A DNA stretch of 64,000 nucleotides. Origin: Alkaliphilus sp. B6464 (lineage in GTDB: Bacteria > Bacillota > Clostridia > Peptostreptococcales > Natronincolaceae). The translations under genes and the position numbers were made by a program. The notes under the pieces were generated by a model. The model saw nothing but the letters and a program-made list of their open reading frames with translations, was not told the DNA's origin and ran no database searches. Below, piece by piece: positions 1 to 8,426 of the stretch. The stretch spans positions 2,046,001 through 2,110,000 of the forward strand of contig NZ_CP058557.1 in NCBI RefSeq assembly GCF_018141165.1, read 5' to 3'. Position 1 is the stretch's first letter; the number at the start of each line of letters is the position of its first letter.

Positions 1-543
1 AATGAGGTTGTACGCCTAATTAAACTTGTTGAAGAACTTAAATATTTAACTGATATAGATAATCGTAAAATTATATTAGAAAATAAAAGTTATAATTTGT
101 CTAGAGAAATAATAGAAGTTGTTGAAGGTTTTAAGTCACAATTTATAGAAAAGGAAATTACTTTAAATAGTAATATAATGGAGGATGTTTTTTTAGTAGG
201 AGATCGGGATAAAATTAGACAAGTGATAATTAATCTACTCTCAAATGCATTAAAATTTACTAATACAGGTGGTAGAGTAGAGGTTAAATTAGAGGATAAT
301 GGAAATGAGGTAGTTATTACAGTTAATGATAATGGTATTGGCGTAGATAAAAAGGATATACCTTATTTATTTGAAAGATTATATAGAAGTGATATTTCTA
401 GAAATAGAAAAACCGGAGGTATGGGCATAGGTCTTACTATTACTAAATCGTTAATAGAGGAACATGGTGGTAGAATTGAAGTGGAAAGTGAGAAGGATAG
501 AGGAACTAAAGTTATAGTTAAGTTACCCAAAAAAGTAAAATAA
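1..543 (+). CDS. Sensor histidine kinase, C-terminal part (5' end outside window)
   Basis: Open from the first base with no start in the window, so this is the last 180 residues of a longer kinase. The first 20 residues look like the end of the dimerisation/phosphoacceptor helix pair. The rest is a complete HATPase_c domain: N box around DKIRQVIINLLSNALKF, G1 box DNGIG, F box YLFERLYR and G2 box GMGIGLT, which together bind ATP to phosphorylate the upstream His. It would act at the membrane with a response regulator presumably encoded to the left. The signal sensed cannot be told. The kinase call is firm; the subfamily is open. Confidence 0.9.
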   Translation, partial: NEVVRLIKLVEELKYLTDIDNRKIILENKSYNLSREIIEVVEGFKSQFIEKEITLNSNIMEDVFLVGDRDKIRQVIINLLSNALKFTNTGGRVEVKLEDNGNEVVITVNDNGIGVDKKDIPYLFERLYRSDISRNRKTGGMGIGLTITKSLIEEHGGRIEVESEKDRGTKVIVKLPKKVK

Positions 544-654
544 GTAAATCCATATTACAAAAATAACTTTTTTGTTTTTTCAAAGCATTGAAATTTAAGG
601 ACTATTAGTTTATAGTATAATTATTCATATAAATATAAAGGAGGGGACGATATA

Positions 655-1806
655 TTGAAAAAATTTATTTTAATATTGGTCGCGTTATTGATAATTATAA
701 GTCCTAGTACCTTTAGTTATGCAGAGGGCGAAATAGGAACTACAGAGCAGGTTCAGTCAGAATTGGTAAAGGCAAAGATTTTAAATGTTGAACAATTAGA
801 AAATGATCCTGATAATCCAATTTTTACAAAGCTTATGATGGTAAAAGTTGAAATATTAAATGGTGAATATAAAGGAGAACAATTTGAAATACCTCATAAT
901 TTAACTGGAAGTTATGGATATGACATTGATGTAGAACCAGGAGATAAGGTATTAGTTACAGTTGAAAAGATAGAGGATGGTAGTGTAGAGGTATATATTT
1001 CTGAACACTTAAGGGATACATATGTTTACATTGTCGCCGCAATATTTGTTGCTCTAATATTAATTATTGGTAGAGTAAAAGGTTTAAAAACAATAATTAC
1101 TCTAATACTAACTATTTTATTAGTATTAAAGGGATTATTACCAGGATTACTAGCAGGCTATAATCCTATATTATTAACAATTGGTATAGCCTTTATTATT
1201 ACAGTTGTAACAATTTTAACTGTTGGTGGTATAAATAGGAAAAGCTATGCGGCAATTATTGGAGTGCTAGGTGGAGTTTTTGTAGCAGGTTTAATTGCTT
1301 ATGTTATAGGTTCCAAAGTTAAGCTGACAGGATTATCTAGTGAAGAAGCAGTAATGTTAATGTATATACCACAAGGAATAAAGTTTGATTTTAAAGGACT
1401 ATTATTTGCTGGTATTATTATGGGTGCTTTAGGGGCAGTGATGGATGTAGGTATGTCAATTTCCTCATCTATGGAGGAGATTAAAAATGCAGATCCTACT
1501 ATGTCAACAAAGACTTTAATAATGTCTGGTATGAATGTAGGTAAGGATATTATGGGTACTATGGCTAATACTCTTATATTAGCTTATACAGGAAGTTCTA
1601 TCCCTTTATTGCTACTATTTACTGCTTATGGAGAAGACTTTACTAAAATTATTAATCTAGATATTATAGCTACAGAAATTATACGTGCATTTGCAGGTAG
1701 TATAGGACTTATTTTATGTATCCCATTAACTGCATTAGTGGCAGGAGTGTTAATGGAGAAACATAAAACTGCTGAAGAAAATATAACTGATATGGATAAG
1801 ATATAG
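655..1806 (+). CDS. YibE/F family membrane protein
   Basis: 383 residues. The TTG start is chosen because AAGGAGGGG lies just upstream and the product then opens with a clean signal sequence ending near SYAEG. Residues about 25-120 form a small extracytoplasmic beta-rich domain. From about residue 122 on there are roughly seven hydrophobic helices, with glycine-rich segments typical of YibE/F proteins (PF07907), a membrane family of unknown function. It is followed by a palindrome that includes the stop codon. Neighbours give no functional clue. The assignment rests on domain layout recalled from the family. Confidence 0.75.
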   Translation: MKKFILILVALLIIISPSTFSYAEGEIGTTEQVQSELVKAKILNVEQLENDPDNPIFTKLMMVKVEILNGEYKGEQFEIPHNLTGSYGYDIDVEPGDKVLVTVEKIEDGSVEVYISEHLRDTYVYIVAAIFVALILIIGRVKGLKTIITLILTILLVLKGLLPGLLAGYNPILLTIGIAFIITVVTILTVGGINRKSYAAIIGVLGGVFVAGLIAYVIGSKVKLTGLSSEEAVMLMYIPQGIKFDFKGLLFAGIIMGALGAVMDVGMSISSSMEEIKNADPTMSTKTLIMSGMNVGKDIMGTMANTLILAYTGSSIPLLLLFTAYGEDFTKIINLDIIATEIIRAFAGSIGLILCIPLTALVAGVLMEKHKTAEENITDMDKI

Positions 1807-1821
1807 GGATCCCTATATCTT
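1798..1821 (+). terminator. Palindrome over the stop codon of the YibE/F gene
   Basis: A 24-base perfect palindrome (AAGATATAGGGA and its complement) spans the stop codon. There is no real loop and only a weak T stretch after it, so it is a possible terminator at best. Confidence 0.4.
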
Positions 1822-1905
1822 ATTCAATATAAACAATGGCTCAGTTAACATTGGGTCTTAGGATTATTAGATATCAGATTAATGTATTAAAGAGGATGAT
1901 TGAAA

Positions 1906-3681
1906 ATGGATTTAAGAAAAATTGTATCCAGTGTTCAAAATATTTCAGAAGCAATATCTAGTGTTATAAAAGTAGATGTAACGGTTGTTGACAATAAGCT
2001 AAATAGGATTGCTGGTACAGGGTGCTATAAGTGGAGAATTGGGGAGACAGTAAGTAATAACTCTGTTTTTGGATTTGCACTAAGACAAGGAGAAAGTTTT
2101 ATTATAGAAAATCCAGGAGAGCATAGTGCGTGTTTAAAGTGCGATAATATAGGAGACTGCAATGAATATGCAGAGGTTTGTTGTCCTATTAAGATAGAAA
2201 ATCATATAGTTGGTGTTATTGGATTAATTGCATTTGAGGAAGATCAAAGAAGTGCTATTGTTAGCAATCAGAAAAATCTAATTAAGTTTTTAAACAAGAT
2301 GGCAGAATTGATTTCATCTAAGCTTTTAGAACAAGAAAATACGGATAAAATTAAGCTTTTAGCAAGGGAGCTAGAAATTGTACTAAATTCTGTAGATAAA
2401 GGAATTATTGCTGTTGACAATATTGGTCAGGTACTGCGTTATAATAAAAAGGCAATTGAATTATTTAAAATTGATGAAAATATTGCTGATAAAATGAATA
2501 TTCGTGATTTTATTGGAGATTTTGATTTTACATTACTGGTAAATGAATGTGCAGGAGTAAAGAATATTGAATTTATATATAATAGAGCTAAGCATCGGTT
2601 TAGAGGTGTTTTTGATGCTAATATTATTAGCCTAGAAAATAAAACTTTTGGTTTCTTGTTTACCTTTAGTAATCTTTCTGAAGTATTAAACATTGTAAAC
2701 GACATTACTACTGGAAATATTATGACTAACTTTGAGGATATTATAGGGAATAGTATCTCATTTAAAAATGTAAAGATTAAGGCAGAAAGAGCTGCAAGAT
2801 CAACTTCTACTATATTAATTCAGGGCGAGAGCGGAACTGGAAAAGAGTTATTTGCAAGAGCAATACATCTACATAGTTATCAGAATAATGGGCCATTTAT
2901 TGCTATAAATTGTGCTGCAATTCCAGAACAACTTTTGGAAAGTGAACTTTTTGGATATGAGGAAGGAGCATTTACAGGTGCTATAAGAGGAGGTAAGGCC
3001 GGGAAATTTGAATTGGCCAATAAAGGAACTATTTTTCTTGATGAGATAGGAGATATGCCCCTACATTTACAAACTAAGCTTTTAAGGGTACTACAAGACC
3101 ATGTAATAGAAAAGGTAGGGGGCAAGGAACTTATACCAATAGATGTAAGAATAATCGCGGCAACTAATAAGGATTTAGAAAAAAAGGTTTTAGACGGAGA
3201 ATTTAGACAAGATTTATTTTATAGAATTAATGTTATACCTATTAATATTCCACCTCTTAGATATAGATTGGACGACATATTTATATTGGTCGAATATTTA
3301 TTGGGAAAATGCAATGATAAGTTAGGAAAACACATTAATCAAGTTGATGAAAATGTATTTAATATTTTTATGAATTATGAGTGGCCAGGAAATGTAAGAG
3401 AGCTAGAAAATACTATAGAATATGCTGTTAATATGTGTACTACTAATATTATAGAAGAAAAAGACTTGCCTAATAGGCTAATAAGAAAGAATAGGATGCG
3501 AGATAAGAGTTGTTTTGAAGGCATAACTCCTATTAAAGAATTAGAAAAAAAAGAAATTGAAAAGGCACTTCTATATTTTCAAAATAGAAATCAGTCTATT
3601 AACTGTGCAGCAAAGGCATTGGGTATAAGTAGGGCGACCTTATATAGAAAGATAAAAGAATACGAAATAAAGATAATATAA
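1906..3681 (+). CDS. Sigma-54-dependent transcriptional activator (GAF/PAS-AAA+-Fis)
   Basis: About 591 residues; ATG 1906 sits a good distance after AGAGG, better than the TTG at 1900. The N-terminal 130 residues resemble a GAF-type sensor with a cysteine-rich patch (CLKCDNIGDC...CC) that could bind a ligand or metal. A PAS-like segment follows at about 155-260. The AAA+ domain has Walker A GESGTGKE, the sigma-54-contacting GAFTGA motif and DEIGDMPL; a Fis-type HTH closes the protein. It probably activates the next gene, an L-cysteine desulfidase with a sigma-54 promoter, and may sense cysteine or a related compound (inference). A long terminator hairpin separates the two genes. Confidence 0.92.
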   Translation: MDLRKIVSSVQNISEAISSVIKVDVTVVDNKLNRIAGTGCYKWRIGETVSNNSVFGFALRQGESFIIENPGEHSACLKCDNIGDCNEYAEVCCPIKIENHIVGVIGLIAFEEDQRSAIVSNQKNLIKFLNKMAELISSKLLEQENTDKIKLLARELEIVLNSVDKGIIAVDNIGQVLRYNKKAIELFKIDENIADKMNIRDFIGDFDFTLLVNECAGVKNIEFIYNRAKHRFRGVFDANIISLENKTFGFLFTFSNLSEVLNIVNDITTGNIMTNFEDIIGNSISFKNVKIKAERAARSTSTILIQGESGTGKELFARAIHLHSYQNNGPFIAINCAAIPEQLLESELFGYEEGAFTGAIRGGKAGKFELANKGTIFLDEIGDMPLHLQTKLLRVLQDHVIEKVGGKELIPIDVRIIAATNKDLEKKVLDGEFRQDLFYRINVIPINIPPLRYRLDDIFILVEYLLGKCNDKLGKHINQVDENVFNIFMNYEWPGNVRELENTIEYAVNMCTTNIIEEKDLPNRLIRKNRMRDKSCFEGITPIKELEKKEIEKALLYFQNRNQSINCAAKALGISRATLYRKIKEYEIKII

Positions 3682-3683
3682 AC

Positions 3684-3736
3684 AAAAGCAGTCTCAAAAT
3701 GATACGAAATATCATTTTGAGACTGCTTTTATAAAA
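3684..3736 (+). terminator. Rho-independent terminator of the activator gene
   Basis: An about 20-bp perfect stem (AAAAGCAGTCTC... with its complement) around a 7-base loop, ending in TTTT. Its inner AAAATGAT/ATCATTTT arms recur in the next palindrome, so the hairpin may double as an activator site. Confidence 0.85.
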
Positions 3737-3741
3737 CTATT

Positions 3742-3770
3742 ATCATTTTGAGAAAAAGTATTAAAATGAT
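3742..3770 (+). promoter_or_regulatory. Candidate upstream activator site
   Basis: ATCATTTT (3742-3749) and its inverse AAAATGAT (3763-3770) lie 25-55 bases before the -24 element. The same two octamers form the inner part of the preceding terminator. Dyad repeats at this position fit a binding site for the adjacent Fis-type activator; this is inference. Confidence 0.5.
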
Positions 3771-3793
3771 GGCTATTTTTCAATGATTTTATG

Positions 3794-3810
3794 TTGGCAT
3801 GGTAATTGCT
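3794..3810 (+). promoter_or_regulatory. Sigma-54 (-24/-12) promoter
   Basis: TTGGCATGGTAATTGCT matches the consensus YTGGCACGrNNNTTGCW at all but one fixed position. GG at 3796-3797 and GC at 3808-3809 have the obligatory 10-base spacing. It lies about 50 bases before the desulfidase start and just after a sigma-54 activator gene. Confidence 0.9.
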
Positions 3811-3858
3811 TTTTAAATCTATATAGTGAAATATAGACTTAAGAGGAGGTCGATTAGC

Positions 3859-5148
3859 ATGCAATTAGAAGAATTGATATTAAGAACATTAAAAGAGGAA
3901 GTAGTACCAGCAATGGGATGTACAGATCCAGTAGCTGTAGCTTTAGCATGCGCAAAGGCTATGGAGTTAGTTAATCATCAAGAAATATTAAGTTTAGATA
4001 TTTGGCTTAGTCCAAATATTTATAAAAATGGATTAGCTGTAGGAATACCTAATACTAATGAAGTAGGATTACCCATTGCGTCAGCACTAGGGGCAATGGG
4101 TGGACGGAGTGAAAAGGGCCTCGAAGTACTAGAAGGGATTACTGATAAGGAAATAGAATTGGCAAATAAATTGATCGAAAGCGATAGAATTTCTATAAAT
4201 ATTAAAGATACAACAGAAAAAATATATATAGAAGTAAAATTGTATACTGAAAAAGGATATTCTATCGTAATTATACAGAACAAACATAATGAATTTGTTT
4301 ATCTAGAAACAGACAAAAAAATAATATTAAATAAAATACAAACTAATAATGAAAATATAAAATCAATAAATCCTTTATATGAATTAAATATAAAAGATAT
4401 TATAAGTGAAATTGAAAGGATAGATTATGAAAAGCTTAGTTTCATGTTAGAAGGTTTAGAAATGAATGAGAAAATAGCAATGGCTGGACTAAGTAAAAAG
4501 TCTGGTATGTCAGTAGGATTAACAATCTACGAAAATGTACAAAAAGGAATTTTAGCTGATGATTTAATGAATAGAGCTATGATGTTAACGGCAGCAGGAG
4601 CTGATGCTAGGATGTCTGGTATTAATATGCCAGTTATGAGTAGCAACGGAAGTGGAAATAATGGTTTAACTGCTATTTTGCCTATTTTAGCTTATCATAA
4701 AAAATTCTCTGTTGATAACGAAAAATTAGCTAGAGCTATAGCTATTAGTCATATTTTAAATAGTTATATTAAGCACTATATAGGTAGATTATCAGCTTTA
4801 TGTGGTTGTGGAGTAGCTGCTGCAACGGGAGCAAGTGTGGCTATAGCATGGTTAATGGGAGCTAAAGAACAACAAATAGATGCTGTAGTTAAAAATATGC
4901 TAGCAAATATAAGTGGTATGATTTGTGATGGTGCTAAAGTAGGTTGTGCATTAAAACTTGCAACTTCTGCATCGGCAGCAATTCAATCAGCATTATTGGC
5001 TTTAAATGATCAAGTTGTTCCTAATAAAAATGGAATGATAGCAAATACCGCTGAGGATACTATTAGAAATCTAGGTATATTATCGGAGGAAGGAATGAAC
5101 GTTACAGACCATGTAATATTAAAAGTTATGAGACAAATGGAAGCATAA
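3859..5148 (+). CDS. cyuA: L-cysteine desulfidase, CyuA/YhaM (UPF0597) family
   Basis: 429 residues from ATG 3859, preceded by GAGGAGGT; an upstream in-frame ATG has no ribosome site. The family breaks L-cysteine down to pyruvate, ammonia and sulfide using an oxygen-sensitive Fe-S cluster. The opening VVPAMGCTDPVAVALA and the later cysteines in LCGCGVAAATGAS and MICDGAKVGC fit the serine-dehydratase-alpha-like fold and cluster ligands. The cytosolic enzyme is transcribed alone from a sigma-54 promoter and most likely induced by cysteine through the neighbouring activator. Related L-serine dehydratases are the main alternative, but the single-chain length favours CyuA. Confidence 0.85.
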   Translation: MQLEELILRTLKEEVVPAMGCTDPVAVALACAKAMELVNHQEILSLDIWLSPNIYKNGLAVGIPNTNEVGLPIASALGAMGGRSEKGLEVLEGITDKEIELANKLIESDRISINIKDTTEKIYIEVKLYTEKGYSIVIIQNKHNEFVYLETDKKIILNKIQTNNENIKSINPLYELNIKDIISEIERIDYEKLSFMLEGLEMNEKIAMAGLSKKSGMSVGLTIYENVQKGILADDLMNRAMMLTAAGADARMSGINMPVMSSNGSGNNGLTAILPILAYHKKFSVDNEKLARAIAISHILNSYIKHYIGRLSALCGCGVAAATGASVAIAWLMGAKEQQIDAVVKNMLANISGMICDGAKVGCALKLATSASAAIQSALLALNDQVVPNKNGMIANTAEDTIRNLGILSEEGMNVTDHVILKVMRQMEA

Positions 5149-5171
5149 TATTAATTTAAAAGATTAAGAGA

Positions 5172-5515
5172 GTGTAAATAATTTTGGCAACGATTTTTAT
5201 CATCGGATAGTATGCCTTTAACCCAAGTAGCATAGGCTGTTCATCACCCGTTATGGTTTAGTCGCTAAGTTTCTCTAGGAGGTAATGCATCATCTTTTCT
5301 AGATATGAGGCACTATCCGTTCTTCGAACATAATAATAAGTTGATTGATGTATTGGACCTAGTTTCTATGATGCTGGGTTCATTTTTTTATGATATTTTT
5401 ACTGGATAGATAAAGCATCTTTGAATTAGTGCCTTAGTATACGCTGTGGCGATTGCCTATTTTAATCCAGTTAAACCTTCTACACCACTTTTTTAAAATT
5501 AATTTTAAAAAGTGG
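5172..5515 (+). ncRNA. Unidentified structured RNA candidate
   Basis: The 470 bases between cyuA and the next gene have no convincing reading frame but several nested stems. GTGTA (5172) can pair with TACAC (5481). CGGATAGT..GCC (5204-5216) pairs with GGCACTATCCG (5309-5319). ACTGGAT (5401) pairs with ATCCAGT (5465). AACCC..AGCATAG (from about 5219) can alternatively pair with CTATGATGCTGGGTT (about 5377-5392). It ends in an A/T hairpin at 5485-5515. GC content is higher than in flanking spacers. I could not match it to tmRNA, RNase P RNA, SRP RNA or a riboswitch I know. raiA RNA or 6S RNA are untested possibilities, and a leader for the following gene is also possible. Strand is taken from the flanking genes. 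Confidence 0.5.
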
Positions 5516-5618
5516 TTGATTATCTTGACTTAAATTTCTTTTTATATAGTGTAAGACGAAACAAGTTGGCCAACAGAGAAAGTCTTAAAAAAATAAAAAA
5601 ACTAAAGGAGGAAATGTA

Positions 5619-6032
5619 ATGGTAACTTATTCAATACCAAGTCGTTCAGATGGCATAACTATAATTACACAATTAAGTGCTCAAAGATATGGTCAAGAAA
5701 CAGCTCATACATTCTTAAAAGGAGCAAAAGCTCGTGAATTTGCAAGAGGACTTAGAGATTCATCTGTAAAGAGCGTACTTACGCTAATATTAGGCTTAAC
5801 AAGTGTTTATACCGGTATTTATGCAGGGGTATATACATTGTATAAACAAAGTATTATTGATCAAATCATGGATTATTCAGATACTTACCCAGGAGTTTAT
5901 ATAAAAGTAATTGATTCAACTTATGGCCGATTCTATGCTGTAGAGCCTTGGGAAGATACATCAAGGGCTACTGTAAGTTTAGTAAACTCCGAAACTACTT
6001 CTGAAAGGATTGCAGAAGTGATTCGCTATTAG
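5619..6032 (+). CDS. Hypothetical protein
   Basis: 137 residues, start supported by AAAGGAGG. I do not recognise the family. The first 55 residues are polar, with a run of alternating charges (FLKGAKAREFARGLRD). One hydrophobic stretch (about 56-78, LTLILGLTSVYTGIYAGVYTL) could be a membrane helix. The C-terminal third is beta-like and acidic. It stands alone behind the structured RNA region and is followed by a hairpin. A TTGACT element near 5527 and a GTTGGCCAAC palindrome at about 5566 may belong to its promoter region. Confidence 0.7.
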   Translation: MVTYSIPSRSDGITIITQLSAQRYGQETAHTFLKGAKAREFARGLRDSSVKSVLTLILGLTSVYTGIYAGVYTLYKQSIIDQIMDYSDTYPGVYIKVIDSTYGRFYAVEPWEDTSRATVSLVNSETTSERIAEVIRY

Positions 6033-6076
6033 TCAAAGTATAAAATAACTTAATGTATATAGTGTATTATATTTAA

Positions 6077-6108
6077 AAGGCGCATCTTTATGATGTGCCT
6101 TCTCTGCC
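6077..6108 (+). terminator. Rho-independent terminator
   Basis: AAGGCGCATC/GATGTGCCTT stem with a 5-base loop, followed by a pyrimidine-rich tail, just after the hypothetical gene. Confidence 0.7.
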
Positions 6109-6238
6109 TTTTTATATAAGAAACTCAACACCTGTATTTTATGCTTTTAGGTATACTTGAATCCATATATTACATATGATATTATTGCGAGTATGAACTA
6201 CATTAAAATTTGATTAGAAGGGAGTTGACAAAAGTTAT

Positions 6239-6556
6239 ATGACTTATAATGAGAGTACAATTAAAGTATTTATAATAATTGGTTTTTTAATTCTAATAAG
6301 TGCTATTATACAAAAAAAATTCCCTTATCTATATGAAAAAATAGTAGTTTGGGATAATTCAAAAAATATCTTTAAATTCAAATCTAAATTCATCTCAAAA
6401 TTAATAACTGCATGTTCTTTTTTTATATACTCAATATTTATGGCTCGATTTCCTAGCTTAAGGAGAGTTGAAGTCGCATTTGTATTTGTTATTTTATATC
6501 ACATTTACATTTGGATTTTTACAAAAATACTTCAAAATAAAGATAAACAAAAATGA
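6239..6556 (+). CDS. Small membrane protein, unknown function
   Basis: 105 residues with three hydrophobic stretches (about 8-27, 60-75 and 78-100) separated by a lysine-rich loop. GGGAG lies 14 bases upstream, a rather long spacing. Base composition is very AT-rich. No family recognised. It is followed by what looks like the tail of a broken gene, so this stretch may be a small region of turnover. Confidence 0.5.
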   Translation: MTYNESTIKVFIIIGFLILISAIIQKKFPYLYEKIVVWDNSKNIFKFKSKFISKLITACSFFIYSIFMARFPSLRRVEVAFVFVILYHIYIWIFTKILQNKDKQK

Positions 6557-6590
6557 TTATATTAGATAATTGAAAATTTATTTTCTTTAA

Positions 6591-6773
6591 AGTAATATCG
6601 CTCCGGTAATTTATAATGATATAGAACACATGATTATAGTAACAAAGGATGCAAATGGCTATTATTCCAAAAGTGAGATTGTACTTAATGAAGAAGAAAC
6701 TAACGTTATAAAAGTTAAAGATTTAAGTAATATAATAATCACATTCTCATATAAAGAACCCACTGATGTTTAA
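6591..6773 (+). pseudogene. Orphan C-terminal gene fragment
   Basis: An open frame without a start or ribosome site encodes about 60 residues of ordinary protein composition (DIEHMIIVTKDANGYYSK... ending in KEPTDV). It opens right after an in-frame stop. It looks like the 3' remnant of a lost gene; the parent family is unknown. The stop codon lies within the following terminator hairpin. Confidence 0.35.
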
Positions 6774-6784
6774 ATTAGTGGGTT
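6757..6784. terminator. Bidirectional terminator
   Basis: AACCCACT (6757) and AGTGGGTT (6777) form a stem between convergent transcription units; T/A runs lie on both sides. Confidence 0.75.
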
Positions 6785-6795
6785 TTAGTATAATA

Positions 6796-7800
6796 CTATT
6801 TATTTTTCATTGCCTCTTCTGCAAATTTTGTAGTAACAACTTTATCGTATGGCACTCGCTGGTTTAGCTCTCCCGCTTCTGTCATGACATCTTGAAGCCT
6901 ATTCAGACCTTCTTCTGTCATTATAAGATCTGGAGCCCAAGCGCCTATAGAACGGTATCTGTCTGCTACATTGGCCAATACATCTAAATCAGCATCTGGA
7001 AAGTGGGGTTGTAGCGACTTTGCTATCTCTTCCGCACTATGACTTTCAACCCATAGCGTCCCTTTATATATTGCATTACTAAACTTTTGTATTATATCAG
7101 GATTCTTTTCTATATAGCTCTTTTTGGCACTGTATGCTGTATAAGGAATATATCCACTTTCTTCTCCGACTGAAGCAACTACAAATCCTTTACCTTCTTT
7201 TTCCATCAAAGATGCTACTGGCTCGAAGAGTGTTGTGTAATCCCCTTCTCCACCAGCAAAGGCACCAGCCATTACATCGAACTGAATGTCGGTACGTACA
7301 TTTAAGTCTTTACCAGGTACTAAGCCATTTTTCTTTAAAACATACTCTAATGTCATGTTAGGCATTCCGCCCTTACGTCCACCAAGTAGTTCTTTTCCTC
7401 TAAGATCTTCTAATTTAAAATTAGGGTTTGGCTCTCTAGCCACTATAAATGAGCCATCACGTTGAGTTAGTTGGGCAAAGTTAATAGCGTAATCCTCTTT
7501 ACCTTGATTATAAACATAGATTGAAGCTTCAGGACCCATAAAGCCAATTTCCACTTGATTACTTAATAGAGCTGCCATGGTCTTATCAGCACCTTTACCA
7601 TCTATAATCTCGACCTTTAACCCTTCTTCTTCAAAGAACCCTTCAGTAACTGCGATATAATGGGGTGCATAAAATACGGAATGGGTTACTTCCATTACTT
7701 GTATTTTAGTAAGTTTTGTCTTACCACTGCATCCTGATAAGATCATGGTAGTAATCATTAGCAAAACAATTAGAAAGCTAAGATACTTTTTGTGTATCAA
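6796..7800 (-). CDS. ABC transporter substrate-binding lipoprotein, NMT1/SsuA-like
   Basis: 334 residues. A signal peptide ends in a lipobox (MILSGCSG), so the mature protein is anchored by a lipidated Cys on the outer face. The rest has the layout of NMT1/THI5-like periplasmic-binding proteins: GYFEEEGLKVEI-type strand, DKTMAALLSNQVEIGFMGPEA, and a GGRKGGMPNMTLEYVLKKNG hinge. These proteins deliver sulfonates, nitrate, taurine or thiamine precursors. No permease or ATPase gene adjoins it, so the partner is elsewhere or lost and the ligand cannot be assigned. Confidence 0.85.
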   Translation of the reverse strand: MIHKKYLSFLIVLLMITTMILSGCSGKTKLTKIQVMEVTHSVFYAPHYIAVTEGFFEEEGLKVEIIDGKGADKTMAALLSNQVEIGFMGPEASIYVYNQGKEDYAINFAQLTQRDGSFIVAREPNPNFKLEDLRGKELLGGRKGGMPNMTLEYVLKKNGLVPGKDLNVRTDIQFDVMAGAFAGGEGDYTTLFEPVASLMEKEGKGFVVASVGEESGYIPYTAYSAKKSYIEKNPDIIQKFSNAIYKGTLWVESHSAEEIAKSLQPHFPDADLDVLANVADRYRSIGAWAPDLIMTEEGLNRLQDVMTEAGELNQRVPYDKVVTTKFAEEAMKNK

Positions 7801-7989
7801 TTTAATCCCCTCCAGCTTAAAAATAGAAAACTATGTAATCTATTATATTCTTATGTAAAATTTGTGTTACTTCATTGATAAACAAAGATAGTCGTTTAGA
7901 AGGGGTTTTACGACTGTTTGCTATCAAATGAATAAGAATGAAAAAACTGGCATAAAATCTTAGTATAGCGGACTAGAGGGGGGATTAGA

Positions 7990-8310
7990 TTGTTCAATAT
8001 AAAGGTTAATTATGGAACTAAAAGTAGATATGGTTATATAAAAGGAGAAATTGATAATTTTAGCTGGTTTGCATTAGTTCATAAGGATGAAGTAGAATTT
8101 GGAATAAATCCCGAAAATTTAGAAATAGGTAAAGGTAGAGTATCTAGATTATGTTTATATAAGGATATACCTATGTCAAACTATACAAAGAGACTAATTT
8201 ATGCTAATTATAAAAGAGAATGGGATGTATTTAATAGAACCTATGAAGAAATGATAATGGATTTAGTTGGATATTTAGATAGAATATATTCTATTAAGGC
8301 AGTAAAATAG
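7990..8310 (+). CDS. Conserved hypothetical protein (DUF7678-like)
   Basis: 106 residues; the TTG start follows GAGGGGGG. The N-terminal half is beta-rich (KSRYGYIKGEIDNFSWFALVH...), with a GINPENLEIGKGRVSRL segment that I recall from small clostridial proteins of unknown function. The C-terminal half is helical. No membrane segment or catalytic motif is visible. It stands between divergent and co-directional unrelated genes. Confidence 0.6.
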   Translation: MFNIKVNYGTKSRYGYIKGEIDNFSWFALVHKDEVEFGINPENLEIGKGRVSRLCLYKDIPMSNYTKRLIYANYKREWDVFNRTYEEMIMDLVGYLDRIYSIKAVK

Positions 8311-8426
8311 TATAAAGCTTAAATCAAATAATTTCTGGTATAAGTTTTGCAAATTTAATAAAATATGGTATTATTTATATTGTATGGTACATAGTCACAA
8401 AAATTGCTCTGAGACGAGGTGTATTA

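Noticed and set aside
5172-5515. tmRNA, RNase P RNA or SRP RNA
   Set aside because: I found no encoded tag frame, no conserved RNase P core sequences and no GGAAGCAG-type SRP motif.
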